A stretch of DNA of 56,195 nt from Ancalomicrobiaceae bacterium (GCA_031291575.1 JARLIT010000156.1:1-56195), one strand, 5' to 3'. Shown: positions 36,811 to 46,352, numbered from the stretch's first letter. Numbers and translations: made by a program. The notes: generated by a model from the sequence alone, not told the origin.

Positions 36811-38307
36811 TCAAAACCTCGGCAGATCGGGGAAGCGCAAGGCTCCGGCATGAACATGCAGGCGTCCGAGTTCGGCGCAGCGGCTGAGTTCGGGGAACAT
36901 TTTGCCCGGGTTCAGCAACTGCTTGTCGTCGAAGGCGCATTTCACCCGCATCTGGTGGGCGAGGTCGGTCTCGTCGAACATCGTACCCATCAGATCGCGC
37001 TTCTCCACCCCGACGCCATGTTCCCCGGTCAGCACCCCGCCGACGGCGACGCAGAGGCGGAGAATGTCGGCGCCGAAGGCCTCGGCGCGTTCGAGCTCGC
37101 CGGGCTTGTTGGCGTCGTAGAGGATCAGCGGGTGCAAGTTGCCGTCGCCGGCGTGGAAGACATTGGCGACGCGCAAGCCATACTCGGCGGAGAGTTCGCG
37201 CATGCGCTTCAGCACCTGCGAGATCGCCTTCCTCGGAATGGTGCCGTCCATGCACAGGTAGTCGGGCGAGATGCGACCGACCGCCGGGAAGGCCGCCTTG
37301 CGGCCCGCCCAGAAGGAGAGACGCTCGGCATCCGAAGTCGAAATGCGGCATTCCACCGCGCCGCGCGCCTTGACGATCGCCTCGACGCGACCGATCAGAT
37401 CGTCGACCTCGACCGGCGGTCCGTCCAGTTCGACGATCAGCAACGCCTCGGCATCGCGCGGGTAGCCGACGTGGAGGAAGTCCTCGGCGGCGTTGATCGC
37501 CGGGTGGTCCATCATCTCCATGCCGCCCGGGATGATGCCGGCAGCGATGATGTCGGCGACCGCATCGGCGGCGTTGTCGGACGAGGTGAAAGCGACCAGC
37601 ACGGCGCGGGCGCTCTCCGGCGCCTTCAGGATGCGCACCGTCACCTCGGTGATGACTGCGAGGAGCCCTTCCGACCCGGTCACCAGAGCCATGAGGTCGT
37701 AGCCTTCGCTGTCGAGGTGCTTGCCGCCGAGACGGATCACCTCGCCGGTCATCAGCACCATTTCGAGGCCGAGGACGTTGTTGGTGGTCAGCCCATATTT
37801 GAGGCTGTGCACGCCACCGGAATTCTCCGCCACATTGCCGCCGATCGAGCAGGCGAGTTGCGACGACGGGTCCGGGGCGTAGTAGAAGCCGCGGTGCTCG
37901 ACGGCCCGGGTGATGCCGAGATTGGTGACACCCGGTTGGGCGACAACGGCGCGATTGGGGAAGTCGATGTCGAGGACGCGGTTGAAGCGCATCATCGACA
38001 TCAGCACCCCGTCGGCGAGCGGCAAGGCTCCGCCCGACAGCGAGGTGCCGGCGCCGCGCGGCACCACCTTGACGCCGTTCGCATGGCAGAAGGCCAGGAT
38101 GCGCGAGACCTCCTCGGTCGTCTCCGGCAGCACGACGACCAGCGGCAGTTGCGCGTGAGCCGTAAGCGCGTCCGATTCCCACGGCTTCAGACCGCGCTCC
38201 TCAGTCACCATGCGGCGCTTCGGCACGAGTTGCCCGAGCCCGGCGATGATCTCGTCGCGGCGGGCGAGCGTTCCGGCATCGGGCACCGGCATGTGGACGA
38301 GGGTCAT
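36811..38307 (-). CDS. glcD: Glycolate oxidase subunit GlcD (FAD-linked oxidase)
   Basis: A 498-residue flavoprotein of the FAD_binding_4 / FAD-oxidase C type. FAD-binding blocks are VVPRGAGTSLSGGALP and QLACSIGGNVAENSGGVHSLKYG. The C-terminal domain has the metal or substrate histidines in FHAGDGNLHPLILYD and the GGVLTGEHGVG block. It oxidises glycolate to glyoxylate. First gene of the leftward glcDEF operon; D-lactate dehydrogenase is a related alternative, but the E and F subunits argue for glycolate. Confidence 0.94.
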   Translation of the reverse strand: MTLVHMPVPDAGTLARRDEIIAGLGQLVPKRRMVTEERGLKPWESDALTAHAQLPLVVVLPETTEEVSRILAFCHANGVKVVPRGAGTSLSGGALPLADGVLMSMMRFNRVLDIDFPNRAVVAQPGVTNLGITRAVEHRGFYYAPDPSSQLACSIGGNVAENSGGVHSLKYGLTTNNVLGLEMVLMTGEVIRLGGKHLDSEGYDLMALVTGSEGLLAVITEVTVRILKAPESARAVLVAFTSSDNAADAVADIIAAGIIPGGMEMMDHPAINAAEDFLHVGYPRDAEALLIVELDGPPVEVDDLIGRVEAIVKARGAVECRISTSDAERLSFWAGRKAAFPAVGRISPDYLCMDGTIPRKAISQVLKRMRELSAEYGLRVANVFHAGDGNLHPLILYDANKPGELERAEAFGADILRLCVAVGGVLTGEHGVGVEKRDLMGTMFDETDLAHQMRVKCAFDDKQLLNPGKMFPELSRCAELGRLHVHAGALRFPDLPRF

Positions 38308-38792
38308 GAAGCGCTATCCGTCCCTTGGATCTCGGTCGGCCGTCGGTCGGGACCCGGCCGGGCCTTTACGTGATTTACCGAGATCCTAGCGCGGGAGGCG
38401 GCTTTGTCAGCCCCCCGGCCCCTCGACAAGTGGGGATGAGCGCCTAATTGCAACGATAGGCTAAGGGCTGGCCATCTGTTGCGAATTGCCGCGCCTGACG
38501 AAATGGGACAAAATGTCCGAGGTGTCGGGGGCGTCGGGCGAGGCGGCGTCTTCCCCAGGGAATGCAGCGGCAGCGGGGGGCGGCCGCGGCAGATGTATCC
38601 GCCGTTAACGCGGGTTCTTCCCGATCATTCGCTGGCAATGGTCAGTCGCTGCTGCCGAAGGAGATGTCCGTGGCGGCAGTCGAGGGGTTCGTTGCTGCGC
38701 CTCCGGCCGATGGCTGATGGCGATCTATTGTCCAACTGACGTCGAGAGCGACCGGCGCGGCAAGCCGGCGATCTGTCGAGCGGAGTGAAAAC
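38308..38792. other. 485-bp intergenic region between glcD and the cytochrome c gene
   Basis: Divergent promoter region for glcDEF and a cytochrome c. I find only a small GGACA-AAA-TGTCC inverted repeat near 38508, in a stretch slightly less GC-rich than its surroundings. No RNA gene or convincing small coding sequence is visible. Confidence 0.45.
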
Positions 38793-39197
38793 ATGATGAT
38801 GAAGCAGGTAGTTGTTGCGGGCATTGTTCTTCTCGGCGCCAGTGTGGCGGCCGAGGCCGGTGGCGATCCGGCGGCCGGCGAAAAAGTCTTCGCCCAGTGC
38901 AAGGCCTGTCACAACATCGGCGAAGGCGCCACCAACAAGATCGGTCCAGAGTTGAACGGCGTCATCGGCCGCAAGGCCGGCTCGATCGACACCTTCAAGG
39001 GCTACGGCGAAAGCTTGAAGAAGATGGGCGAGGATGGCCTGGTCTGGGACGAAGAAAAACTCACCAAATACGTGCACAATCCGCGGGAATTCAATCCCGG
39101 AACCAAGATGTCCTTCGTCGGCCTGAAAAAGGACGAGGATGTGGCCAACGTCATCGCCTATCTGTCGCAGTTCGACGCCGACGGCAAGAAGAAGTAA
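38793..39197 (+). CDS. Class I cytochrome c (cytochrome c2 / c550 type), periplasmic
   Basis: A 134-residue protein with a Sec signal peptide (about 1-22). The haem-binding motif is CKACH (C36, C39, H40), and the sixth ligand is M106 in PGTKMSFVG. GPELNGVIGRKAG is a typical mitochondrial/alphaproteobacterial cytochrome c block. It would shuttle electrons between the bc1 complex and an oxidase. Three consecutive ATG codons begin the gene; GGAG is 7 nt before the first. Confidence 0.95.
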   Translation: MMMKQVVVAGIVLLGASVAAEAGGDPAAGEKVFAQCKACHNIGEGATNKIGPELNGVIGRKAGSIDTFKGYGESLKKMGEDGLVWDEEKLTKYVHNPREFNPGTKMSFVGLKKDEDVANVIAYLSQFDADGKKK

Positions 39198-39224
39198 TCG
39201 CAGCAGCATCCGCTTGCCACCGCC

Positions 39225-39251
39225 AAGGCCCGCCACACCGGCGGGCCTTTT
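39225..39251 (+). terminator. Rho-independent terminator after the cytochrome c gene
   Basis: Perfect 10-bp stem AAGGCCCGCC / GGCGGGCCTT with a 5-nt loop, ending in a short T-run. As the stem is flanked by A on the left and T on the right, it may also serve the convergent DUF3422 gene. Confidence 0.85.
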
Positions 39252-39276
39252 CATGTGTCGGCGAGCGCCCCGGCGC

Positions 39277-40593
39277 TCAGTGCTCGCCGTGGTGGGTCCG
39301 GATGCGGTGGACGACGACATAGATGGCAACGACCACAAGCGGCACGGCAAAGCCGGTGGCGACATTGGGGTCGACGTCGAGGTGCAGCGTCTCCTTCGCC
39401 GCCTTGACGAGATAGCCGATGAGCCCGACGACGTAGTAGCTGATGGCCGCCACCGACAGGCCCTCGACCGTCTGCTGCAATTGCAGTTGGCGGCGGGCGC
39501 GCAGGTTCATCGACTGCAGCAGTTCGCGATTCTGCTGCTCAACCTCGATGTCGACACGGGTCCGCAACAGTTCGGCGGCGCGCGCCAGCTTCTCGGACAG
39601 ATCGCGCTGGCGAGCGACTGTGACCTGCACGGTCCGGATCGCCGGCCCCATGCGGCGATCGAGGAAGCTCGACCAGGAGGCGAAGCCGGGCATGGCCGTT
39701 TCCTTGATGGCGGCGAGCCGGCTCTTGACGATCTCGTCGTAGGCGTTCGAGGCGCCGAAGCGATAGGAGGTCTCGGCCGAGCCGGCCTCCACGTCGGCGG
39801 AGAGCCGCGACAGGTCGGCAAGCAGCTTGCGGTTGGAGTCGAGCCCTTCAGAGGCGCGGATGCTGTTGGTGACGTCAACCAGTTCGCGCTCGATGCGGCG
39901 GACGTCCGGGCCGATGCGCTCGGCTTCCGGCAGGCCCAACAGCGAGAACGTCCGGTAGGTCTCGATCTCCAACAGGCGCTGCACCAGTGCGCCCGCCTCC
40001 TGGGGCGTGAGGCCACGATCGATGACCAGGATGCGCGACTGCCCGTCGCCGTCCTGGCGAAAGTCGGTCAAGGCAAGAGCGCGGCCGCCGAGGCACTGCG
40101 ACACGCACAGGCTCGTCGGGTCAAAGCCCGCGGCCAGCGCCTCGAGGTTGCCATCGTCGCGGCGGAGTTCGGCGCGGATGGCAACCATCAGCGGGCCGGG
40201 CGCAGCAAACGAAGTGCCGAACGGATGCATCGGCACGCTCTCGGCGAACGGCAGGTTGTCGCCGGTCAGGGGCGCGTCCCAGCCGTAGGTGGTGAACTCC
40301 GAATGGCGCTCCCATTTCAGGGTGCCGTTGGCGAAGGGCACGACGTGGTGGCGGGCATTCTCTCCCGGCCCGACAGCCCCTTGTGCCCGGCAGAGATCGG
40401 CAAAGAAGTTGCGGTCCGGCTTGGAGGCGCCGCGCACCACCTCGAAGGCATAGTGCAGGAACACCCGCGGCGGCGTCACCAGCCGGAACGGGCGAGCATG
40501 GATTTCGCCGAGGACGACGGAGCGCAGCGGGTGCGGCTCGAACGGGCGCGCCTCGCCATCTCGCTTCGGATAAGGATCGTCGGCCACTGCCAT
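39277..40593 (-). CDS. DUF3422 membrane-anchored protein
   Basis: A 438-residue DUF3422 protein. The N-terminal half is soluble, with RSVVLGEIHARPFRL and KWERHSEFTTYGW blocks. The middle is strongly helical (RVDIEVEQQNRELLQSMN, coiled-coil-like), and the C-terminus has two membrane helices (ISYYVVGLIGYLV and AVPLVVVAIYVVVH). Function unknown; probably the bulk faces the cytoplasm. The ATG at 40593 has a G-rich stretch immediately before it and begins the conserved part; a longer frame to 40758 adds non-conserved residues. Confidence 0.85.
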   Translation of the reverse strand: MAVADDPYPKRDGEARPFEPHPLRSVVLGEIHARPFRLVTPPRVFLHYAFEVVRGASKPDRNFFADLCRAQGAVGPGENARHHVVPFANGTLKWERHSEFTTYGWDAPLTGDNLPFAESVPMHPFGTSFAAPGPLMVAIRAELRRDDGNLEALAAGFDPTSLCVSQCLGGRALALTDFRQDGDGQSRILVIDRGLTPQEAGALVQRLLEIETYRTFSLLGLPEAERIGPDVRRIERELVDVTNSIRASEGLDSNRKLLADLSRLSADVEAGSAETSYRFGASNAYDEIVKSRLAAIKETAMPGFASWSSFLDRRMGPAIRTVQVTVARQRDLSEKLARAAELLRTRVDIEVEQQNRELLQSMNLRARRQLQLQQTVEGLSVAAISYYVVGLIGYLVKAAKETLHLDVDPNVATGFAVPLVVVAIYVVVHRIRTHHGEH

Positions 40594-40945
40594 TCCCCCC
40601 TTGGGCCAGAATTGTTCGCCACCGCCAGATTCAGGCCGAACCCGACGCCGCATCGTTGTCGTTGTCTGCGTTTGCCATCTCGGCAAGACCGGCAGCTGTC
40701 TTCGCCTGACAGGGGCAGGCCCGGCCGCCAGCGATCCGTGCTCGCACCGGTGCAGCATCTAGGCAACGGCGTCTGTCATCAAGGCGGCCGATGCTCACGT
40801 GCGTATTATGCCGGATGGGGCATGGCCAGCCGCGACGATCGCCGGCGTCCCTTTCTTCGGTCCCACTCTCGGCCTATACGGTTCCTGCACTTGCCCATTC
40901 GGCGCGACGATGGCGGCGCGCGGAAGACGACAGCGGATACGCACC
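40594..40945. other. 352-bp intergenic region between DUF3422 and the hydrolase-like gene
   Basis: Divergent promoter region. Sequence is GC-rich; I see no repeat, palindrome, RNA gene or promoter pair I can defend. A frame continuing upstream of the hydrolase gene to 40799 is open but has no conserved features. Confidence 0.45.
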
Positions 40946-41788
40946 ATGCCGAGAAGCCCTATCCCGCCTTTCAGCCGATCTCTGCCGACGCGGCGCGCCG
41001 TCATCGCCGGCGGCTCGGCGCTGCTGGCCGCCCCGTTCGTGGCGGCTCCCGCCGGCGCACTCGAGACGCCGGAGACGGGAGATCCGCGCATCGCCACGGA
41101 GACCCTCGCCTATCCGGCGGCCAAGCGCGGCACACTGAAGGGCTATCTCGCCCGGCCGAAGGCGGTCGCCGGCCGGCGACCCGGCGTCATCGTCATCCAC
41201 GAAATCCGCGGCATCAACAGCCACTTCCGCGACCTCGCCCGGCGCCTCGCGCTCGAGGGCATGATCGGCTTCGTGCCCGACCTCGCCTCGGCGCAGAACT
41301 ACGGCCAGGAGGGCTCCGACGAGGTGCGCGACTACTTGCAGAAGCTGCCCGTCGCCGATGCGGCAGAGGAATACCGTCTCGCCATCGACTTCCTCGCCCG
41401 TCAGCCGGACTGTTCCGGCGCCATCGGCATCATCGGCTTCGCCTGGGGCGGCCCGATCGCCGCCGATATCGCCACCCTGCCGACGAAGCTCGTCAAGGCG
41501 GCCGTGCTCTACTATTCGCTGCCGGCCTCGATCGACGTGGCGACGAAACTCACCGCGCCGGTGCTGTTGCAATACGCCGAACAGGATCCGCACACCCAGC
41601 CGCAGATCGAGCCGATCGAGAAGAAGCTGATCGGCCATTCCAAGGTCTACGAGCAATATGTATATGAGGGCGCCAAGCCCAATTTCGCCAATGAATCACT
41701 GCCCAAGTGGTACAACAAAGCGCAGGCGGACCTCGCCTGGGGCCGCACGGTCAGCTTCCTCAAACGGCAATTGGGCGTTGGTGCGTGA
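40946..41788 (+). CDS. Exported dienelactone hydrolase-like protein lacking catalytic residues
   Basis: A 280-residue alpha/beta hydrolase of the DLH family. A twin-arginine signal (TRRAVIAGG, RR at 16-17, hydrophobic to residue 38) predicts Tat export. Conserved DLH elements include HEIRGINSHFRDLARRLA (E86) and D214 in QYAEQDPH. The nucleophile elbow, normally GFCWGG or similar, is GFAWGG: Cys replaced by A166. The usual GxxHxF catalytic His region is GAKPNFANE, so no His is there. The fold is likely kept but classic DLH chemistry lost. Confidence 0.85.
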   Translation: MPRSPIPPFSRSLPTRRAVIAGGSALLAAPFVAAPAGALETPETGDPRIATETLAYPAAKRGTLKGYLARPKAVAGRRPGVIVIHEIRGINSHFRDLARRLALEGMIGFVPDLASAQNYGQEGSDEVRDYLQKLPVADAAEEYRLAIDFLARQPDCSGAIGIIGFAWGGPIAADIATLPTKLVKAAVLYYSLPASIDVATKLTAPVLLQYAEQDPHTQPQIEPIEKKLIGHSKVYEQYVYEGAKPNFANESLPKWYNKAQADLAWGRTVSFLKRQLGVGA

Positions 41789-41795
41789 GGGGAAA

Positions 41796-41864
41796 GTAGC
41801 GAATAGCGAATAGGAAAATGTGCTGCGAGCCACGCAACAAGCTACTCCCTAGTTACTATTCGCT
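41796..41864. repeat. Intergenic inverted repeat of AGCGAATAG units
   Basis: GTAGCGAATAGCGAATAG (41796-41813) is matched on the other strand by CTATTCGCT (41856-41864) and a GCTACTCCCTAGTTA stretch. It lies between the convergent hydrolase-like and glycosyltransferase genes. Such 'GAATAGC' repeats occur between genes in several Rhizobiales (from memory). Possibly a bidirectional terminator. Confidence 0.5.
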
Positions 41865-41870
41865 CCCGCG

Positions 41871-42986
41871 TCACTTCCGCCAGGTGAAGACCGAGGAGGC
41901 GGCGTAGTTGAACACCGCACTCAAGAGAGCGCCGGCCAGGGCAGCGATCCAGGCGACGGGATGGTGTCCGTACACCCATGAGCCGACGCCGACGCTCGCC
42001 ACCGTACCGACCGAGCAGACGATGTAGAACGTCACTAGACCGTAGAGGAAGGCGAAGCCCTTGAGCCGCCGGTCGCGATAGGTCAGCTGATTGTTGAGGA
42101 GGAAGTTCCAGGTCATGGCGACCATGACCGCGGTGAACTGCCCCCACTCGAAGCTCATGTCGAACAGCCGCATGGCGACGTTGATGGTGGCCAGATGCAC
42201 CGCCACGCCGGAAACGCCGACGGAGGCGAACATCAGGAAGCGCACCGGCAGCAGACCGCCGGAGAATTTCGACACCAACAGCCCGAGATACTCGGCGGTC
42301 ACCAGCGAATCGAGCTTCGATTCGCCCGCGAGCCGCTCGCGGAAGGTGAAGGGTACCTCGACCGTCTTCATCGGCGGCGAGGACGAGACGATGTCGAGCA
42401 GGATCTTGAAACCCTCGCGGGCGATCTTGCCAGCGACCGCCTCAACCTTCTCGCGGCGGATCATGAAGAAGCCGCTCATCGGATCGTTGAAGGTGATCTT
42501 CAACAGCTTCTTGGCGAGCGACGTGGCAAACTCGCTGCCCCAGCGGCGAACCGACGACAGGCCGTCGCCGGCGGTGCCGCCTTCGACGTAGCGGCTGCCG
42601 ACGACGAGATCGGCGCCAGCGCGGATCTCGTCGAGCATCTTCGGCAGAATGGTCTCGTCGTGCTGCAGGTCGGCATCCATCACCACGACGACCGGGGCCG
42701 AGGACGACAGGATGCCTTCGACGCAGGCGCCCGACAGGCCGCGCCGGCCAACCCGGCGCAAACAGCGGACGCGCGGATTGGATCGGGAGAGGTCCTTGAC
42801 CACGCCTGCCGTACCGTCGGGCGAATCGTCGTCGACGACAATCGCCTCCCAGGCGACGCCGTTCAGGACTTCGCCAAGACGCTCCATCAGCACCGGAACA
42901 TTGTTCCGCTCATTGTAGGAAGGAACGATGACCGACAATTCAATGGGGTCGAGTGCTGCGGCTTCGATCTGAATGCGAGGCTCCAT
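41871..42986 (-). CDS. GT2 polyprenyl-phosphate sugar transferase fused to a GtrA membrane domain
   Basis: A 371-residue fusion. Residues about 15-240 are a dolichol-phosphate mannosyltransferase-like GT2 domain with VVDDDSPDGTAG and MDADLQHDE motifs (nucleotide-sugar and metal binding). Residues about 245-371 are a GtrA domain with four membrane helices, including the TWNFLLNNQLTYRDRR turn. Such proteins load a sugar on a lipid carrier and may flip it for glycosylation of envelope polymers. Single leftward gene. Confidence 0.92.
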   Translation of the reverse strand: MEPRIQIEAAALDPIELSVIVPSYNERNNVPVLMERLGEVLNGVAWEAIVVDDDSPDGTAGVVKDLSRSNPRVRCLRRVGRRGLSGACVEGILSSSAPVVVVMDADLQHDETILPKMLDEIRAGADLVVGSRYVEGGTAGDGLSSVRRWGSEFATSLAKKLLKITFNDPMSGFFMIRREKVEAVAGKIAREGFKILLDIVSSSPPMKTVEVPFTFRERLAGESKLDSLVTAEYLGLLVSKFSGGLLPVRFLMFASVGVSGVAVHLATINVAMRLFDMSFEWGQFTAVMVAMTWNFLLNNQLTYRDRRLKGFAFLYGLVTFYIVCSVGTVASVGVGSWVYGHHPVAWIAALAGALLSAVFNYAASSVFTWRK

Positions 42987-43237
42987 GCCGTCTAGCCCAA
43001 TTCTATGCTCTGCCTGTTCGAACAGAACCGCACCAATCGCGATTAGCCGATCACCTGAGGGACGACGATTGTCCCGGCATCGAAGCCCGTTCAGCCACAG
43101 TGTCTTGCTCGGCTGACCTTTTACACGGCACTCGACTATTCGTCATGGTAAAAATGGCACGGCCGGCGTCCGGTGCTCAACGTCAGGGCGAATGGTCCGT
43201 CCGGGCTCGGCGGCGCAAAGGCCGAGGCGCGGCGGTT

Positions 43238-44596
43238 TCACGCCGCGGCTGATGCGTCCACCCGCCAGGAGCCGAGGTCCTTCTCGCGCCCGATGAGGGC
43301 AAGGCCGTACGCAATGGACACGAGCTGGTCGCCGGTCTCGATGCGGGCAGCGCCGAAGCGACGCTCGAACAGATGGCGGATGGCAGGCAGATAGGAGGAA
43401 CCGCCGGTCAGGAACACCCGATCGATCGATGCCGGCTTGACCGCGGCCTTCGCCAGCGCTTCGTCGACGGACGCCTCGATGCGGGCGAGATCCTGGGCGA
43501 TCCAGCGCTCGAAATCGGATCTGGCGATTGTCGCGTCGATGCGGATCGAGCCGGCATGCAGCTTCAGTTCGGCGCGCTCCTCGCGCGACAGGGTGATCTT
43601 GGCGTGCGACACGGCGCGGTAGACGTCCCAGGTCAGGTCGTCTTCGAGAAGCTCGATCAGCCGGTCGAGGCCGGAGCGGTCGACTGACTGGTTGGCGAGA
43701 TCTTCAAGTTCGCGCAGCGTCGCGGCCGACTTCATCAGCGCCAAGTGATTCCAGCGGGCGAAATTGGCGAAATAGTGCACGGGGATATCGAGCTCCTTGT
43801 CGAAGGAGCGATAGCGTGTGCCCTTGCCGAGGCGCGGCGAGATGACGTTGTCGATGATGCGGTAGTCGAAGGTGTCGCCGGCGATGCCGACGCCCGAGGC
43901 GCCGAGCGGTTCGGCCGTCAGGCCGTCGGCGTGGCGGTGGAAGCGGATGATCGAAAAGTCCGAGGTGCCACCGCCGAAGTCGGCGACGAGGATGGTGGCG
44001 CTGGTCTCCAGCCGTTGCGCGTAGAAATAAGCGGCGGCGACTGGCTCGTAGACGAAATCGACGCTTGAAAAGCCCAATTGCTCCAGCCCGGCGCGATAGC
44101 GCGCGGTCGCCAAGGCCTCGTCCGGGTCGGCGCCGGCAAAGGTCACCGGCCGGCCGATGACGAGGCGCGGCCGCGGCTCGCCGATCGGCGTATCGGCATG
44201 GGATTCGAGCTTCTTCAGGAAGGTGGCGAGCAGATCCTCGAAGCGGTAGCGCTTGCCCTGAGCGACCGTGTCTGAGAAGGCCTTGGAGGCGGCGAACGTC
44301 TTGAACGACTGCAGGAACCGGCAGTCCTGCGGGTCCTCGGCAAAGCGCTCGATGCCCCACGGCCCGGCTTCGATGCGGTTTTCCGAGACACCGGGCCGGA
44401 CCCGCTTCTGGAAGAAACACAGCGCCGAGCGGAACACACCGTGCACTTCGGCACCTTGCGTGAAAGTCAGGACGTCGGTCCTGCCGTCGGCATTGGCGAC
44501 GGCGGCCACCGTATTGGTGGTCCCGAAATCGAGGCCGAGCGCCGGAACGTCGGCACTGGCCTTACGGCGGTGGGACGCCGTCGAGGTCGCGGTCAT
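43238..44596 (-). CDS. Hsp70 family protein, YegD-like
   Basis: A 452-residue actin-fold ATPase. Phosphate-1 is ALGLDFGTTNTVAAV, phosphate-2 ILVADFGGGTSDFSII and the adenosine motif VFLTGGSSYLP; the VYEPVAAAYFYA connect-1 region is present. The C-terminal substrate-binding domain and lid of DnaK are absent, as in YegD. Function poorly known; the ATPase part suggests a stress or assembly chaperone. The ATG at 44596 is chosen because the longer frame to 44800 is unlike the family. Confidence 0.9.
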   Translation of the reverse strand: MTATSTASHRRKASADVPALGLDFGTTNTVAAVANADGRTDVLTFTQGAEVHGVFRSALCFFQKRVRPGVSENRIEAGPWGIERFAEDPQDCRFLQSFKTFAASKAFSDTVAQGKRYRFEDLLATFLKKLESHADTPIGEPRPRLVIGRPVTFAGADPDEALATARYRAGLEQLGFSSVDFVYEPVAAAYFYAQRLETSATILVADFGGGTSDFSIIRFHRHADGLTAEPLGASGVGIAGDTFDYRIIDNVISPRLGKGTRYRSFDKELDIPVHYFANFARWNHLALMKSAATLRELEDLANQSVDRSGLDRLIELLEDDLTWDVYRAVSHAKITLSREERAELKLHAGSIRIDATIARSDFERWIAQDLARIEASVDEALAKAAVKPASIDRVFLTGGSSYLPAIRHLFERRFGAARIETGDQLVSIAYGLALIGREKDLGSWRVDASAAA

Positions 44597-44702
44597 GGCG
44601 GGTTCTTGCTTTGGCTGAAGGGACGGCGTCAGTACCCGATCGCCCAGCGAAGCGCAACCGCCATCGGCGCATTTCCCGATCACGTCTCGGCGACGCCGCC
44701 CG

Positions 44703-45635
44703 TCAGCGCGAGCGTCCCGAACGCAACACCACGACATTGCCGAACAGCGCCAGCGCCAGGCCGGCGAGCGCCGGCAGAGTCCACTGGTAGCCTTCCGCAA
44801 CGGTGGAGATCAGCAGCGCGAACGTCGGATACATCACCGCGGCGTACCCGGCCCGGCTCGGACCGATGCGGCCCAACAGCGTCAGATAGGCCCAGAAGGC
44901 GACAACCGTGCAGATGACGGCCAGATAGGCAAGCGACCCGACGTAGGCGAACGAGGGGACAATGATGAACGGACGGCCCTGCCACCAGGCCGCCAGCGCC
45001 AGCAGGCCGACGCCGTAGATAAGCCCCCAGGCGCTGGCCGACATGACCGGCACGCGGTCGCGCTGCAGCGTCGAGGACATCATATTTCCCAGTGAAAATG
45101 CCAGCGTACCGAGCGTCGCCAGCCCCAGCCCGATCAGTGCGCCGACGTCGAGCGTGGTGCCGATGACCTGCGGCAGAAACAGCAGTCCGACGCCGACGAC
45201 GCCGATCGCCCCACCGACGGCAACGCGCGGTGATATCGGGATGCCGAACACGATCCGGGCGAGCACGATGTTGAAGACCGACGCGGCGGAGAAGACGACC
45301 GACAACAGGCCGGACGGCAGGAATTCGCCGGCGTGGTACATCATGGCGAAGTTGAAGGAGAACAGGAGCAACCCCGTTGCCGCGAATTTCAGGTGCAGCC
45401 GCCAGGGAAAGCGCACCCGCTGGCGGGTGACGAGCAGCCACGCCCACAACACCGCGGCAGCCATGAGAAACCGCCAGACCAGCGACACTTCCGGTGCCAC
45501 CACGCCAAGTTGCAGGTGCAGTGCGAACCAACTCGTCGACCAGGCGAACACGGTGACGGAGTAGAGGCCGAATTCGGCGAGGCCGAAGGCCGGCGCTCGC
45601 GCCCCCGACGCCAGTGGATCAACGGATGCTGTCAT
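44703..45635 (-). CDS. EamA/DMT family transporter
   Basis: A 310-residue membrane protein with about ten helices in two EamA repeats (first about 20-145, second about 155-300). Typical of drug/metabolite exporters of the DMT superfamily. The substrate is unknown. The ATG at 45635 (MTASVDPL) is used; a TTG at 45668 is possible. It ends 106 bp before the Hsp70 gene on the same strand. Confidence 0.88.
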   Translation of the reverse strand: MTASVDPLASGARAPAFGLAEFGLYSVTVFAWSTSWFALHLQLGVVAPEVSLVWRFLMAAAVLWAWLLVTRQRVRFPWRLHLKFAATGLLLFSFNFAMMYHAGEFLPSGLLSVVFSAASVFNIVLARIVFGIPISPRVAVGGAIGVVGVGLLFLPQVIGTTLDVGALIGLGLATLGTLAFSLGNMMSSTLQRDRVPVMSASAWGLIYGVGLLALAAWWQGRPFIIVPSFAYVGSLAYLAVICTVVAFWAYLTLLGRIGPSRAGYAAVMYPTFALLISTVAEGYQWTLPALAGLALALFGNVVVLRSGRSR

Positions 45636-45804
45636 GGGCGAGGCAAACTTTGCTAAGACGAGGGTCAACAGACATGCGCCTGGCGGTTACGCCAGCCGTC
45701 GAAGGGCACCGCAGTCCGAATACTCACATATGCATCAGCCGCCGTCGCCGTCCAATCGAATTCCGTGAAGCAATCGGTCAGTTGGCGTGATCGCCGCTCT
45801 CGGC

Positions 45805-46293
45805 TCACCAACCGGGGCTGCCACCACCGCCATCCTGCGGCGAGCCGTGGCCGGCATCGATCGAACCGGGGCCATCGGAGTGGGCGTGACCATCGGCAAA
45901 GGGCGTCGTCGAGGCGGCAGCCGCCGCATGCGCCGCGTCGCTGTGGTTCCCGTCGGCGGATGCCGCATCACCCGGGTGCGCGCCCGGATCGGCGGGATCG
46001 CGCTCGGCGGCATGGCTGTCGGCGCGGTGGGCAAGACCGACGCCGAGAAGGAAGGCTGCGCCGGCCGCCGCCACCGCCCCGGCATCAGCGACCGGCTGTG
46101 CTGCACCTGCGCCCGGCGCGCTCGCCGGGGCCGGGCCGGCCGCGACTTCGCCGGTCAGACCGTGGGTGACGGGCTCGACCGGTGCAGGCTTTAGGCCGAT
46201 CTCAGGGCCTGCCTGTGGTCCGGCTTCGGACCGGGGCTTGCTTTCGGCCTGCGGCGAGGCCGGGCGCCGCCGCGGGAACAGCCAATTCCACAT
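45805..46293 (-). CDS. Low-complexity Ala/Gly/Pro-rich protein of unknown function
   Basis: A 162-residue protein from an ATG preceded by AGGAG. Begins MWNWLFPRRRP, then a Pro/Ala-rich region, one possible membrane segment (AAGAAFLLGVGLAH around residue 80), and a His/Asp/Gly-rich tail (HPGDAASADGNHSD). No family recognised. It follows lutC on the same strand after 59 bp and may be the operon's last gene. Codon use is plausible but the low complexity makes the call moderate. Confidence 0.5.
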   Translation of the reverse strand: MWNWLFPRRRPASPQAESKPRSEAGPQAGPEIGLKPAPVEPVTHGLTGEVAAGPAPASAPGAGAAQPVADAGAVAAAGAAFLLGVGLAHRADSHAAERDPADPGAHPGDAASADGNHSDAAHAAAAASTTPFADGHAHSDGPGSIDAGHGSPQDGGGGSPGW

Positions 46294-46352
46294 GGGACAC
46301 TCCTCTCCACCGGTCGCGCGGTCCGTATGACCGATCCCGGATCGGTGTCACG

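Noticed and set aside
34335..36887. An 850-codon plus-strand open frame opposite glcF-glcE
   Set aside because: Crosses two real genes antisense; GC-driven lack of stops.
39139..41667. An 842-codon plus-strand open frame across DUF3422 and the hydrolase-like gene
   Set aside because: Overlaps the cytochrome c terminator and two well-supported genes in other frames.
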